Shown here: piece by piece, positions 26,612 through 35,324 of the stretch
How positions within the stretch are numbered: position 1 is the stretch's first letter
How the letters are laid out: each line of letters begins with the position of its first letter
Assembly (NCBI GenBank): GCA_027459645.1
Contig: DAIDHQ010000019.1
Span: forward strand, 81,513-145,512
Reading direction: 5' to 3'
Source: Vulcanimicrobiota bacterium
GTDB taxonomy: Bacteria > Vulcanimicrobiota > Vulcanimicrobiia > Vulcanimicrobiales > Vulcanimicrobiaceae
Length of the DNA stretch: 64,000 nt
The notes under the pieces: generated by a model
What the model was told of the DNA's origin: nothing
Databases searched by the model: none
The model's input: the letters and a program-made list of their open reading frames with translations, nothing else
Translations under genes and position numbers: made by a program

Positions 26612-28396
26612 GTGTCCCTCTACCGTACCTGGCGCCCCAAGTCGTTCGCGGACTTGGTCGGGCAAGATGCCGTCGTTCGAACCCTGACCCACGCGATCGA
26701 GAGCGGAAAGCTCGCGCACGCCTATCTGTTCTCGGGCCCGCGCGGTTCGGGCAAGACCTCGGCCGCGAAGATTCTGGCCCGCTGCATCGACTGCGCTCAG
26801 GGACCGACCGCGCACCCCGACAACACGTGTGAAAATTGCGTCGCGATGCTCAACGGCACCGCGCTCGACGTGCTGGAGATCGACGCGGCGAGCAATCGCG
26901 GCATCGATGAAATCCGCGCGCTGCGCGAATCGGTGAAGTTCGCACCGAGCGTGATGCGCATGAAAGTCTACATCATCGATGAAGCGCACATGCTCACCAA
27001 AGAAGGCGCGAATGCGTTTCTGAAGACGCTGGAAGAGCCGCCTCCGCATGCGGTGTTCATCCTGGCGACGACCGAGCCGGAAAAGCTGCCGGTAACGATT
27101 CTTTCGCGCTGCCAGCGCTACGCATTCCGCCGCATTTCGATTCCGGTGATGATCGAACGCATGCGCGAAATTGCGACGTACGAAGGCATTACGATCGACG
27201 ACAACGCCCTCGCGACGATCGCCTATCGCGCCGACGGCGGCTTGCGCGACGCGCTCACCATGCTGGAACAAGCGGCGGCGTTTGCCGACGGCGCAGTAAC
27301 GGCCGGCACGATTGAGCTTGCGTTCGGCGCTACGGGACGCGGCTTTGCCAACGAGCTGATCGACGCGGTGCTTGCGCGCAATGCGAGCAAAGCGCTACGC
27401 ATCGTGGAAGAGGCGAGCGACGCCGGTACCGACATGCTGGTGCTGGTGCGCAGCCTGATCGCGCAATTCCGCAACCTGCTGGTCGCCAAGGTCGACCCCG
27501 AATTGCTGGCGCGCGATCTCGCCCCAGAAGACGCCGCCCGCGCGACCGAACGCTCCGCCGACGTGGGGCAACCGGCGCTTATCGCGGCGCTACGCGTGCT
27601 CTCCGACGCGGCATCGCTCACCCGAATGGGCGGCAACCCCCGCCTCGAGCTCGAGACGGCGCTGCTGAAGTATGTACTGAGCGAGGACTCCGCTGGTGTC
27701 ACCCTGAGCCCGTCGAAGGGCGCGGACACTGTCATCCTGAGCGGAGTGGGTTCGCGAAGCGAACCTGCGCAGACGAAGGACCGCAACGCACCCCCGGCCG
27801 ACCTCGGTAGCCGTGCGCCCTCCGGTCGCCCGGCTCCGGTTGAAAAGGCGCCTCCGGCGCCAGTGGTGAGCGCGGCGCCTCCGGAAAAAGGTAGCGCTGC
27901 TCCCGCAGACCCTGTCATCCTGAGCGAAGCGGCCAAAGAAGCTGTCATCCTGAGCGGAGCGGCCAACGGCCGCGAAGACGAAGGACCGCCCGAACCCCCC
28001 GCGCCCGTCGCGCCTACGCCCCGGAAGCCCGCTGCCGCGAACGTGGGCCCGGTGACGGTGCAAAAAGTCCGGGCGGCGTGGACGAACATTCGCGGCAAGG
28101 CCGAGCACGAACGCGCCAGCCTGCGCGCGCCGCTCTCCGGCGCGATGGTCCACTCCGTCGAGGATTCGACGCTCTTGCTGAAGATGCGAAACAAGCTCGA
28201 GCTGGACATTCTGAAGCCGCACATCGCGACGCTGGAAGCGGCCATTACCGAGGTGCTCGGCGCGAAGATCAAAGTGCGACTCGAGACTGGCAGCGGAGGC
28301 GCTGCTGCGCCGACATCCGCTTCCGAAGCGGCCGGCAACGAGGCCGCCGAAAGCGTAGATGAACTTTTTGGTTACGCCAATGAGCGGATAAAATGA
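26612..28396 (+). CDS. dnaX: DNA polymerase III subunit gamma/tau
   Basis: A 594-aa clamp-loader subunit. The AAA+ core begins SLYRTWRPKSFADLVGQD, with Walker A GPRGSGKTS, zinc-module cysteines (RCIDCAQ...CENC), DEAHMLTKEGANAFLKTLEEPP and the SRC arginine finger LSRCQRY. GTG start. Residues ~362-460 form a Pro/Ala-rich linker that contains four in-frame copies of the dispersed repeat (27696-27988), encoding peptides such as GVTLSPSKG and AVILSGA. The C-terminal domain follows from about residue 475. No programmed frameshift site is evident. Confidence 0.95.
   Translation: MSLYRTWRPKSFADLVGQDAVVRTLTHAIESGKLAHAYLFSGPRGSGKTSAAKILARCIDCAQGPTAHPDNTCENCVAMLNGTALDVLEIDAASNRGIDEIRALRESVKFAPSVMRMKVYIIDEAHMLTKEGANAFLKTLEEPPPHAVFILATTEPEKLPVTILSRCQRYAFRRISIPVMIERMREIATYEGITIDDNALATIAYRADGGLRDALTMLEQAAAFADGAVTAGTIELAFGATGRGFANELIDAVLARNASKALRIVEEASDAGTDMLVLVRSLIAQFRNLLVAKVDPELLARDLAPEDAARATERSADVGQPALIAALRVLSDAASLTRMGGNPRLELETALLKYVLSEDSAGVTLSPSKGADTVILSGVGSRSEPAQTKDRNAPPADLGSRAPSGRPAPVEKAPPAPVVSAAPPEKGSAAPADPVILSEAAKEAVILSGAANGREDEGPPEPPAPVAPTPRKPAAANVGPVTVQKVRAAWTNIRGKAEHERASLRAPLSGAMVHSVEDSTLLLKMRNKLELDILKPHIATLEAAITEVLGAKIKVRLETGSGGAAAPTSASEAAGNEAAESVDELFGYANERIK
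27696..27988 (+). repeat. four dispersed repeats inside dnaX linker
   Basis: Units begin at 27696, 27731, 27913 and 27943, all in the + orientation and all in the reading frame, separated by Pro/Ala-rich coding DNA. The second and fourth are long forms ending GACGAAGGACCG. They lengthen the hinge between the AAA+ core and the tau C-terminal domain. Confidence 0.88.
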
Positions 28397-28534
28397 CGAG
28401 GCGCCGCATTGCTGCGACGCCCCGTGCGCTCGATGTGTTCCGGCGAGCTGATACCTTCCTCGGACCTTAGCACACATCGCTTTCGCTCGGCAACAATCCC
28501 GGAACTTGAGTACCTTTCGTCGAATGAGGAACGT

Positions 28535-28843
28535 ATGAATCAAGCGCAATTGATGGCGCAAGTCAAGAAGATGCAGCAAGAGATGGTGAAGGCGCAAGAA
28601 GAGCTTGCGAACACCACCGTCACCGGCAGCGCGGCCAACGGCCTCGTGACCGTTGAAATGACCTGCGATCAGCAGATGAAATCGATCAAGATCGGCAAAG
28701 ACGCCGTCGATCCCGAAGACATCGAGACGCTCGAAGATCTTGTGACGATTGCGGTGAACGACGCGCTCACCAAAGCCGGCGAAAAATCGCAGCAACGCAT
28801 GTCCGGCCTGACCGGCGGCATGCGCATCCCGGGACTCATGTAA
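28535..28843 (+). CDS. YbaB/EbfC family nucleoid-associated protein
   Basis: A 102-aa protein that starts NQAQLMAQVKKMQQEMVKAQEEL and continues VTGSAANGLVTVEMTCDQQMKSIKI and TLEDLVTIAVNDALTKA, ending GLTGGMRIPGL, all typical of YbaB. These dimers bind DNA non-specifically. The start at 28535 has GAGGAA upstream; an earlier in-frame start gives a non-homologous extension. It stands in the conserved order dnaX-ybaB-recR. Confidence 0.95.
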   Translation: MNQAQLMAQVKKMQQEMVKAQEELANTTVTGSAANGLVTVEMTCDQQMKSIKIGKDAVDPEDIETLEDLVTIAVNDALTKAGEKSQQRMSGLTGGMRIPGLM

Positions 28844-28902
28844 AGGATGCGCGACTGCGTCGCGCTGCCGTTCGAAGGGCAACGTGAAAGGGTATCGACG
28901 CA

Positions 28903-28983
28903 ACGTGTCACCCTGAGCCTGTCGAAGGGTGTCCGCCGTGTCATCCTGAGCGAAGCGCCGTAGGCGCGTAGACGAAGGACCGC
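28903..28983 (+). repeat. two dispersed repeats between ybaB and recR
   Basis: A short unit (GTGTCACCCTGAGCCTGTCGAAGGG) and a longer one (GTGTCATCCTGAGC...GACGAAGGACCG) fill most of the gap. The recR ATG follows 10 nt after the last unit. Confidence 0.85.
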
Positions 28984-28993
28984 CTCAACCGTC

Positions 28994-29602
28994 ATGCCAT
29001 CAACCGGATCGATCGCCGGGCCCGTCCAAGCCCTCATCAACGAGTTTTCCAAACTACCGACCGTCGGCCCTAAAACGGCTGCACGGTTGGTGTTTTATTT
29101 GTTGAATCGCCCGCGTAACGAAGCGCAATCGCTCGCTGAAGCAATACTCGCGGTCAAAGACAAGGTTCGCTTCTGTTCGATTTGTTTTTCGCTTACCGAG
29201 CATGAACCGTGCGATATCTGCAGCGACGAGCGCCGCGACGCATCGATTATTTGCGTCGTCGCTGAAGCGAAGGACATTTACGCGATTGAGCGCACTGGAG
29301 TCTTCAAGGGACATTATCATGTTCTTGGTGGCCTCATCTCTCCGATGGATGGCATTGGTGCAGCTCAGCTGCGTGTCAAGGAGCTCGTCGAGCGCATCAG
29401 AGTCGCAGAGCCGACTGAAATTATTCTCGCAACGAACCCGAACGCGGAAGGAGAAGCAACCGCGCTATATTTGTCTCGGTTGCTGCAGCCCCTCGAAACT
29501 TCCGTGAGCCGTTTGGCCTACGGTTTACCAATTGGGGCCGACCTTGACTATGCGGATGAATTAACATTAGCGAAAGCTGTTGAGGGTCGACGTAGCTTTT
29601 AA
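28994..29602 (+). CDS. recR: recombination mediator protein RecR
   Basis: A 202-aa protein of the RecFOR pathway. It has a helix-hairpin-helix (INEFSKLPTVGPKTAARLVFYLL), a C4 zinc finger (CSICFSLTEHEPCDIC), and a Toprim domain (ICVVAEAKDIYAIERTG...LATNPNAEGEATALYLSRLL), ending RLAYGLPIGADLDYADELTLAKAVEGRRSF. Complete. Its codons are visibly richer in A and T than dnaX just upstream, and that trend continues into the following two genes. Confidence 0.95.
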   Translation: MPSTGSIAGPVQALINEFSKLPTVGPKTAARLVFYLLNRPRNEAQSLAEAILAVKDKVRFCSICFSLTEHEPCDICSDERRDASIICVVAEAKDIYAIERTGVFKGHYHVLGGLISPMDGIGAAQLRVKELVERIRVAEPTEIILATNPNAEGEATALYLSRLLQPLETSVSRLAYGLPIGADLDYADELTLAKAVEGRRSF

Positions 29603-29640
29603 CGCAGGTTCTCCTTACGGCTTGGCAAATCCAGTAATCT

Positions 29641-30225
29641 GTGGCGAGATCGCGAGAAGAAGTCCTGAATATTGCGCTCGCGCGCGCGATCAATTCGTAC
29701 GCGCTCGAGGCGTCGCCCGAATCCATCATATCTGCACCGAAGAGCCGCCAGCTTCCCGACGTGTTGTTGGATGTTAACGGCCTTCGAACGATTATTGAGG
29801 GTAAGGTGGATGATGTACCTAATGCGCGGAAGAGTGTCGAAGCGGATGTTCAAGATCGCCTAGATACTGGTGCCGCGATCATCGCAATTGGCGTCATTTA
29901 CCCGAGAGCGCTCAGGGAGCTCGGAATTCAGGAGCTTGATGAAATTCTTCCGAAGGCAGGGCTTCAGTATACAGTGCGAACCGACTCATACGGATCGGGT
30001 TGGATGGAGGGATCAGCGGATTCCATCGTCGAGGCCCTTCACCGAGCTTACTCAGTCGCGGTGGAAGACGACGTAGTGACCGCTTCGGTTCACGCTATTT
30101 CCATTGGCATGAATCAGTTGGTTCAAATTATTCAACAAAATGCGGTTGCGGCAGAAAACCTCGCGGTCTTCCTAGGAGTCTACGAGGCTGAAAAGGCTCA
30201 GGACGGTGAGAATGCCGATGAGTAA
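29641..30225 (+). CDS. putative PD-(D/E)XK-type nuclease partner of DNA methylase
   Basis: A 194-aa protein I do not recognise by family. Residues ~38-56 (RQLPDVLLDVNGLRTIIEGKV) have the spacing of a PD-(D/E)XK active site: P-D, a hydrophobic strand, then E-G-K. Further on are DVQDRLDTGAAIIAIGVIYP and a helical C-terminus. The GTG start has no clear SD. It overlaps the following methylase gene, as restriction genes often do. Lower GC than neighbours suggests acquisition. Endonuclease function is inference. Confidence 0.55.
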   Translation: MARSREEVLNIALARAINSYALEASPESIISAPKSRQLPDVLLDVNGLRTIIEGKVDDVPNARKSVEADVQDRLDTGAAIIAIGVIYPRALRELGIQELDEILPKAGLQYTVRTDSYGSGWMEGSADSIVEALHRAYSVAVEDDVVTASVHAISIGMNQLVQIIQQNAVAAENLAVFLGVYEAEKAQDGENADE

Positions 30226-32545
30226 AAGGGACGACCGTAAACGTCATAAGATCGCTGGCCAATTAGCCAGCTTAACATTAGCGAACGCCCTAATCTTTCA
30301 CAATGAATTATCGGAACGGGTCTCGGGCGTGCGGAGACCGGCTAGTATTTTGTCGTCGTCCGACCCGATCACGGATCTAGGCGCAGAGTGGCTCGAAATC
30401 AGCACGACTATAGACTACAAACCGATTTTTGACGTTGCCCGACAGGTTCTTAGCTTGCTCCCGCTGCGGGTTGAGACACACGACGCTATTAGAGAATTAG
30501 ATAACGCGGCAAGGAGAATTATTTCTAATCGCGCTGCGTTGAAACATGATCTAATGGGCCGGATTTATCACACGCTGCTTTTGGATGCAAAGTTCCTCGG
30601 AACGTTCTATACATCGGTTCCTGCTGCAACGCTACTAATGAAGTTTGCGCTAAATCCAAAAAGTTGGGCCGTCAATTGGAGCGACCTAACTGCCGTAGCC
30701 GATTTGCGAGTCGCTGATTTAGCGTGCGGAACCGGTACGCTACTAATGGCAGCAGAGCAGGCGTTGGTCGATAACCACGTAAGGGCGCGCGTCCGTGAGG
30801 GTAAGCCGATCGGCGCAGAAGATCTGCGCAACATCCATCGCGCTCTAATTGAGGAAGCAATCTACGGTTACGACGTCCTTTCGTCAGCGATCCATTTAAC
30901 AGCATCGACACTTGCGCTGCTCTCTATCGAGTCATCCTTCAGCAAAATGCATTTGTGGTCGATGGCTTTAGGCGTTGAGGGGATTGGCGGAGACGTGCAT
31001 CTTGGAAGTATTGACTTCCTGGGTGCAATGTCAGTGCAGCCACAAATGAGCCTGATGGACACAACAGGTGCATGGGGTGCGGCAAGGCGTGTTGCCGACA
31101 AGGGCGACGAAGTGTCAACGGCTCCCTTACCAATGCTCGACCTGTGCGTGATGAATCCGCCATTCACCCGAAGTGTCGGTGGAAATCTACTTTTCGGATC
31201 TTTGCCAGCTAAGCAACGAGCATTGATGCAAAAGCGGCTCTCGGCGTTGCTGAAGGAATACAGTAAAAGGAGCCGGACTGCCGTCGCGTCTGCGACTGCT
31301 GGGCTGGCGAGTGTCTTTATAAGTGTTGCGCACGCGCGAATCAAGGAAGGCGGCAGGCTGGCCCTGGTTATACCCGCCGCAGTGTGTACGGGGATCGCCT
31401 GGGAAAAGACTAGGGACCTTTTTAGGCAGAGCTACGTTCTTGAGTTGTTAGTGACGTCCCATGATCCGCGACGGTGGTCCTTTTCTGAAAACACCGAGTT
31501 AAGTGAAGTTTTGCTGGTTCTCCGAAAGCGACGCTCGAGCGAGAAAAATTCTGCAAAGACAACGGTACTTAACCTTATCCGTAATCCGAAAAACCCTATC
31601 GAAGCGCTGGCTGTAGCAAACCAGGTGCTTAATTTGCAGCGACTTCCAGAAATGTCGAATTGTAACGACCATGCAACGGGCAGCGTTTTCGTCTCGAATA
31701 TTAAGTATGGCGAAGCAACGTCGATCTCGTGGACGGAGCTCCGGCGAGCGCCTTGGAAGGCTGGTGCTTTTTCGAAAACAGAGCTTAACAAGACTGCGTA
31801 TTTCCTCGACGCGGGAAAGTTGTACATTCCGGGAAAGCCTCTGTTTGACGTGCCGATAACGACGTTTGGAAAAATTGGAACTGTTGGGCCAGACCGAAGG
31901 GACGTTTACGACGCCTTTAATTTGGTGACGTCGCGCACCCCGTACAGCGCGTGGTGGAGCCATGACTCGAATCGAGTGACCGCAATGTCAGCCGAGCCGA
32001 ACGCATTTTTAGAGCCACTGGCAGTAGCTAGGAAAAATCGACCACTTCGTAAGTTGAGCGACGTATGGTCAGGTGCATCTGATGCAATGTTGGCAGAGCG
32101 AATGTGGATGCCGACCCAAAGAGTGACGAGCGTGTTGCTGCCCGTGCCCGCTGTGTCGAACGTTTGGTGGCCGATCACGTTGAACAGTGCGGGATCCATG
32201 GAGCGGAAACTTTTGGTATTATGGTGGAACTCAACGCTCGGGCTAATATCCTTACTAGCAGCAAGAGTTCCAACACGCGGTCCTTGGTTGCAATTTAAAA
32301 AGCCAACTGTCCATGCACTTCCGGTTCTAAACTTTACGAAATTAGAACCAGATCTGTTGCCAGAGGATCGAGACGTCGATGAGCTACTCCACAAAGAGAT
32401 GCAGCCATTTCCTGATATGCATTCTGACCCAGTGAGGAAACAGATTGACGCGCTTTTTTGCCAATTGTTGCGTATCCCCGATATTCGGGTCCTCAGGGAC
32501 CTCTTGAGCATCGAACCAGTTGTAACGGACCAAACGGCTCAGTAG
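30218..32545 (+). CDS. HsdM-like N6-adenine DNA methyltransferase
   Basis: About 775 aa from ATG 30218 (GTG 30206 and ATG 30212 are alternatives), overlapping the preceding gene by 8 nt. The entry motif is LGTFYTSVPAATLLMKF, like GxFYTP in HsdM. Next come SAM-binding motif I VADLACGTGTLLMAAE, motif IV DLCVMNPPFTRS (NPPF catalytic loop) and a VIPAAVCTGIAWEKTR segment. The C-terminal ~300 aa (SMERKLLVLWWNSTLGLISLLAARVPTRG) resemble the target-recognition half of type IIG/type I methylases. No separate specificity subunit is present. GC is clearly below the window average. Confidence 0.83.
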   Translation: MSKRDDRKRHKIAGQLASLTLANALIFHNELSERVSGVRRPASILSSSDPITDLGAEWLEISTTIDYKPIFDVARQVLSLLPLRVETHDAIRELDNAARRIISNRAALKHDLMGRIYHTLLLDAKFLGTFYTSVPAATLLMKFALNPKSWAVNWSDLTAVADLRVADLACGTGTLLMAAEQALVDNHVRARVREGKPIGAEDLRNIHRALIEEAIYGYDVLSSAIHLTASTLALLSIESSFSKMHLWSMALGVEGIGGDVHLGSIDFLGAMSVQPQMSLMDTTGAWGAARRVADKGDEVSTAPLPMLDLCVMNPPFTRSVGGNLLFGSLPAKQRALMQKRLSALLKEYSKRSRTAVASATAGLASVFISVAHARIKEGGRLALVIPAAVCTGIAWEKTRDLFRQSYVLELLVTSHDPRRWSFSENTELSEVLLVLRKRRSSEKNSAKTTVLNLIRNPKNPIEALAVANQVLNLQRLPEMSNCNDHATGSVFVSNIKYGEATSISWTELRRAPWKAGAFSKTELNKTAYFLDAGKLYIPGKPLFDVPITTFGKIGTVGPDRRDVYDAFNLVTSRTPYSAWWSHDSNRVTAMSAEPNAFLEPLAVARKNRPLRKLSDVWSGASDAMLAERMWMPTQRVTSVLLPVPAVSNVWWPITLNSAGSMERKLLVLWWNSTLGLISLLAARVPTRGPWLQFKKPTVHALPVLNFTKLEPDLLPEDRDVDELLHKEMQPFPDMHSDPVRKQIDALFCQLLRIPDIRVLRDLLSIEPVVTDQTAQ

Positions 32546-32812
32546 TCTCGGATGGGCTGTTTTGTCGGCGCCTTTGTAGCAAGCGCGCCACCGACAAGCC
32601 TTCTTTTTGTCAGTGCGGGCCAGCTCCAGTGGGGGCATGGTTTTTAGCGGCGCGGCGCGCGCGGAAGCACATGATCGTCAAGAGCAGGCCGAATTCGCCC
32701 AGTAGCGACGGCAAAGGGTCTATGCAGCTGGCCTTCGTGCTCTCATCTCACTCTCATCTAGTTCACCAGCCGTCCTCAAGGGGTAGCGCGAGAATGATGT
32801 CGGAGGAATCTG
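32546..32812. other. intergenic region carrying the macA promoter
   Basis: There is no convincing gene here. The first half follows the lower-GC methylase; the second half returns to high GC and contains the direct-repeat operator at 32742-32758 and the SD of the adaptor gene (GGAGGA at 32802-32807). Confidence 0.6.
32742..32758 (+). promoter_or_regulatory. CTCATC direct-repeat operator (11-bp period)
   Basis: CTCATC at 32742 and again at 32753, 11 bp apart, i.e. one helical turn, as in OmpR/PhoB-class binding sites. The same arrangement occurs at 41069/41080 and, slightly degenerate, at 52710/52721. Fifteen nt further on is a CCTCAAG segment aligned with TATCAAG at the macB site, a possible -10 region. 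Confidence 0.6.
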
Positions 32813-34375
32813 ATGTCTACTCAAACCCTTGCGGCCCCTCGGGGCGCGTCTGATGTGGGCCGATCGCTCGGCCGGCTCTTCAACAATATCCCCCGCTGGG
32901 TGCTCGTTGCGCTGGCGCTACTCGTCATCGCGGCGTTGGTCGTCGCCACGGTCCTGACCCGCGCGAGCAGCACGCCGCAGGTCGTTACGACGCCGGTCGC
33001 CCGCCAGACGCTCTCCCAGTCCGTCACGGCCTCGGGAACGGTCAACGCGCAGAATAGCGTGACCGTCGGCAGCCAAGTCTCGGGCACGATCTCGGACCTC
33101 TACGTCGATTTCAATTCGAAGGTCCACCAGGGGCAAATCCTCGCGAGGCTCGATCCCAGCTCGCTGCAGGCGCAGCTCGCTCGCGATCAGGCGCAACTCG
33201 CGCAAGCGCAAGCACAAGCCAATGAAGCCGCCGCAAATGCAAGCGGTGCCGGCTCGGGCGTAAGCGTCGCGCAGGCCAACGCCAATGCGCAAGCCGCCGC
33301 CGCAAATGCCGCCAAGACGAATATCGCCAAGGCGCAATCGGCGCTCGCGCTCGCGCAGCAGCAATACAACCGCGATAACACGCTGCTCTCGCAAGGCTAT
33401 ATCGCGCGGGCAACGGTGCAGTCCGACGCGGCAACCGTCTCGCAAGATGAAGCCGCGGTAGCACAGGCGCAAGCGGCGTATGCACAAGCCTTAGCGCAAG
33501 CGCAGGCAAGCCAGGCGACGATCGGGCAGAACGGCTCGACCGCGCAAGCGCAAGCCGCCAGTGCCGATGCAGCGCAAGCTGCGGTGCAAGCTGCCGCCGC
33601 AACCGTGCAGCAGGATCGACTGAATCTGCAGCATTCGATCATCACCTCGCCGGTCAACGGCACCGTCGTCTCGCGCGCGGTGAGCGTCGGGCAAACGGTT
33701 GCGGCATCGCTGCAAGCGCCGACCCTCTTCACGATCGCGCAAGATCTTGCGAAAATGCAGGTCGATATCAACGTCGGCGAACCGGATATCGGCGGCGTGA
33801 AGAAGGGTGACACGGTCGATTTCACGGTGCTCGCCTACCCGAACACCACCTTCCACGGCGTGGTCGATCAAGTGCGCATCAACCCGCAAACCGTCAATAA
33901 CGTCGTGACCTACGACGTGGTCGTAAACGCGGACAACGCCGACGGCAAACTGCTGCCGGGCATGACCGCCAACGCTACGATCAACGTCGCGAGCGCACCG
34001 AACGCCCTCGTGGTTCCGCTGACGGCGCTGCACGCCCGAGGAGGCGCTTCTTCGACTACGCTTCGCTCCGCTCAGAATAACAAAGCGCCGCAGAGCCGCA
34101 GCCCGTGGGGCGGCACGACCAGCGTCAGCAGCGGCAGCATCGCGACCGGTCAGCACGCCGTGCTGCTGGTGCGGCGCAACGGCAAACTGCAACCGGTGCG
34201 CGTGCAAGTCGGGCTCATCACCGCCACGCAAGCCGCCGTCACGCCGGTCAACGGCTCGACGCTGAGCGAAGGTGACAACGTCGTCACGGCGTTCACCAGC
34301 GGTGCGAAATATAGCGGCGGCAATGCCTCGCGCAGCCCGCTGCAAGCGCGCGGTCCGCACGCCCGCGTCCCGTAA
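32813..34375 (+). CDS. MacA-like efflux periplasmic adaptor subunit
   Basis: A 520-aa HlyD/MacA-family adaptor. A membrane helix lies at residues ~28-50, the lipoyl half-motif at VTVGSQVSGTISDLYVDFNSKVHQGQILARLD, a very long Ala/Gln-rich coiled-coil hairpin at residues ~120-265, the second lipoyl half at SITSPVNGTVVSRAVSVGQTV, and then beta-barrel and membrane-proximal domains. It would link a MacB-type ATPase/permease to an outer-membrane channel. The SD GGAGGAATCT is shared with the macB gene ~8 kb downstream. A degenerate repeat unit at 34048-34082 is translated in frame (ASSTTLRSAQN). Confidence 0.9.
   Translation: MSTQTLAAPRGASDVGRSLGRLFNNIPRWVLVALALLVIAALVVATVLTRASSTPQVVTTPVARQTLSQSVTASGTVNAQNSVTVGSQVSGTISDLYVDFNSKVHQGQILARLDPSSLQAQLARDQAQLAQAQAQANEAAANASGAGSGVSVAQANANAQAAAANAAKTNIAKAQSALALAQQQYNRDNTLLSQGYIARATVQSDAATVSQDEAAVAQAQAAYAQALAQAQASQATIGQNGSTAQAQAASADAAQAAVQAAAATVQQDRLNLQHSIITSPVNGTVVSRAVSVGQTVAASLQAPTLFTIAQDLAKMQVDINVGEPDIGGVKKGDTVDFTVLAYPNTTFHGVVDQVRINPQTVNNVVTYDVVVNADNADGKLLPGMTANATINVASAPNALVVPLTALHARGGASSTTLRSAQNNKAPQSRSPWGGTTSVSSGSIATGQHAVLLVRRNGKLQPVRVQVGLITATQAAVTPVNGSTLSEGDNVVTAFTSGAKYSGGNASRSPLQARGPHARVP
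34048..34082 (-). repeat. dispersed repeat in macA-like gene
   Basis: CTTCGACTACGCTTCGCTCCGCTCAGAATAAC is an inverted, slightly decayed unit of the TCATCCTGAGC family, located in the C-terminal loop region of the adaptor. Confidence 0.75.
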
Positions 34376-34460
34376 GCGGCGAACCTTCACGACACGGGTT
34401 CCTCAGGGGCGGCGCTACGGCGTCGCCCCTCTTCGTAGGCGCGGCGGACGATGGAGACTG

Positions 34461-34489
34461 TTGCAACGTGTAACGGTACATGTTACAAT
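34461..34489 (+). promoter_or_regulatory. toxin-antitoxin promoter with embedded operator
   Basis: TTGCAA (34461-34466) and TACAAT (34484-34489) are spaced 17 nt, close to a sigma-70 consensus. The perfect inverted repeat TGTAAC-N7-GTTACA (34469-34487) lies between and over the -10, an ideal place for autorepression by the antitoxin. Transcription would start only a few bases before ATG 34499, so the toxin message may be almost leaderless. Confidence 0.75.
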
Positions 34490-34498
34490 ATCCGACGC

Positions 34499-34789
34499 AT
34501 GGAGCGGTTCTTTGACTCGGCTACCGCGGACATCTACGAGGGACACGTCTCGGCCGCGGCCCGCAGATCGTTGCCACCGCATCTCCATTCCACAGCACAA
34601 CGCAAATTAGCCATGGTGCTGGCAGCCGCGCAACTTGCCGACCTGCGTTTTCCGCCGGGCAATGAGCTCGAAACGCTCAGCGGTAATCATGACGGCCAAC
34701 ACAGTATTCGAATCAACCGCCAATATCGCGTCTGCTTCGTCTGGACCGATCAAGGAGCAACGCGAATCGAAGTGGCCGACTATCATTAA
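34499..34789 (+). CDS. higB: HigB/RelE-type toxin
   Basis: A 96-aa toxin of the RelE fold. The conserved HigB core is present: FPPGNELETLSGNHDGQHSIRINRQYRVCFVW, then IEVADYH at the C-terminus. HigB toxins cleave mRNA on the ribosome. ATG 34499 is chosen because the promoter -10 ends at 34489, which rules out a longer in-frame start at 34451. The antitoxin gene starts 56 nt later. Confidence 0.92.
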   Translation: MERFFDSATADIYEGHVSAAARRSLPPHLHSTAQRKLAMVLAAAQLADLRFPPGNELETLSGNHDGQHSIRINRQYRVCFVWTDQGATRIEVADYH

Positions 34790-34845
34790 TTCAGTCCACC
34801 TCCGTTATTGCAGATGCAATCAGACGGGAAAGGACTTCAAATCTT

Positions 34846-35163
34846 ATGAGTCTGAGTATCCCTATTCCGAAGAATCGACGCCCAACCAGCCCGGGCGAGA
34901 TTATTACCGAAGAGTTTTTGAAGCCGCTAGACATTACGCAGCAGCAACTGGCCGATGCGATGAAGATTTCTCGCGTTCGTCTGAACGAAATTTTGAATGG
35001 CCGTCGTGGCATAAGCCCCGACACGGCGCTGCGCCTCGAGCGCGTGCTGGGGCCGTCAGCGCAATTCTGGCTGAACCTTCAAATGGTCGTTGACCTTTAC
35101 GAAACGGAGCATGCGTCGAACCAGCGCGAACTTGCGTCGTTAAAGCGCTTAGTTTCCGCTTAA
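34846..35163 (+). CDS. higA: HigA-family antitoxin
   Basis: A 105-aa XRE-type antitoxin. It begins with the HigA signature SPGEIITEEFLKPLDITQQQLADAM, then an HTH (ISRVRLNEILNGRRGISPDTALRLERVLG) and SAQFWLNLQMVVDLYETE. It should bind HigB and the operator at 34469-34487. The pair sits between the macA-like gene and a partial second copy of that gene's 3' end. Confidence 0.93.
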   Translation: MSLSIPIPKNRRPTSPGEIITEEFLKPLDITQQQLADAMKISRVRLNEILNGRRGISPDTALRLERVLGPSAQFWLNLQMVVDLYETEHASNQRELASLKRLVSA

Positions 35164-35189
35164 AGCGTCACTTCAGCGTGCAGAAGGGT

Positions 35190-35305
35190 CAAGATTCCCG
35201 GCGCGGCCTGGCGCATCGCCCAAGCCGGCGGCGGCCGGCGTTCCCGCGGCGCGTTTTGCTAAGAAGCTGGCGTAACCACGCAGCGTGGTTACGCCGTCCC
35301 GCGCG
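35190..35305 (+). repeat. mosaic repeat, copy 1
   Basis: About 85 bp (ATTCCCGGCGCGGCCTGGCG... to ...AAGAAGCTGGCGTAA) recur at 37107-37190 with only a few changes. The adjoining ~28 bp (ACGCAGCGTGGTTACGCCGTCCCGCG) recur at 37271-37298 inside the Uma2 gene. The segment joins the higBA region to the duplicated macA 3' fragment. Confidence 0.75.
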
Positions 35306-35324
35306 GCGCCTTCCGCTCTTCCCC

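Noticed and set aside
28400..28421. Hairpin GGCG-C-CGCA / TGCG-A-CGCC just after dnaX as a terminator
   Set aside because: The stem is convincing but has a mismatch and no T tract, and dnaX-ybaB-recR is normally one operon.
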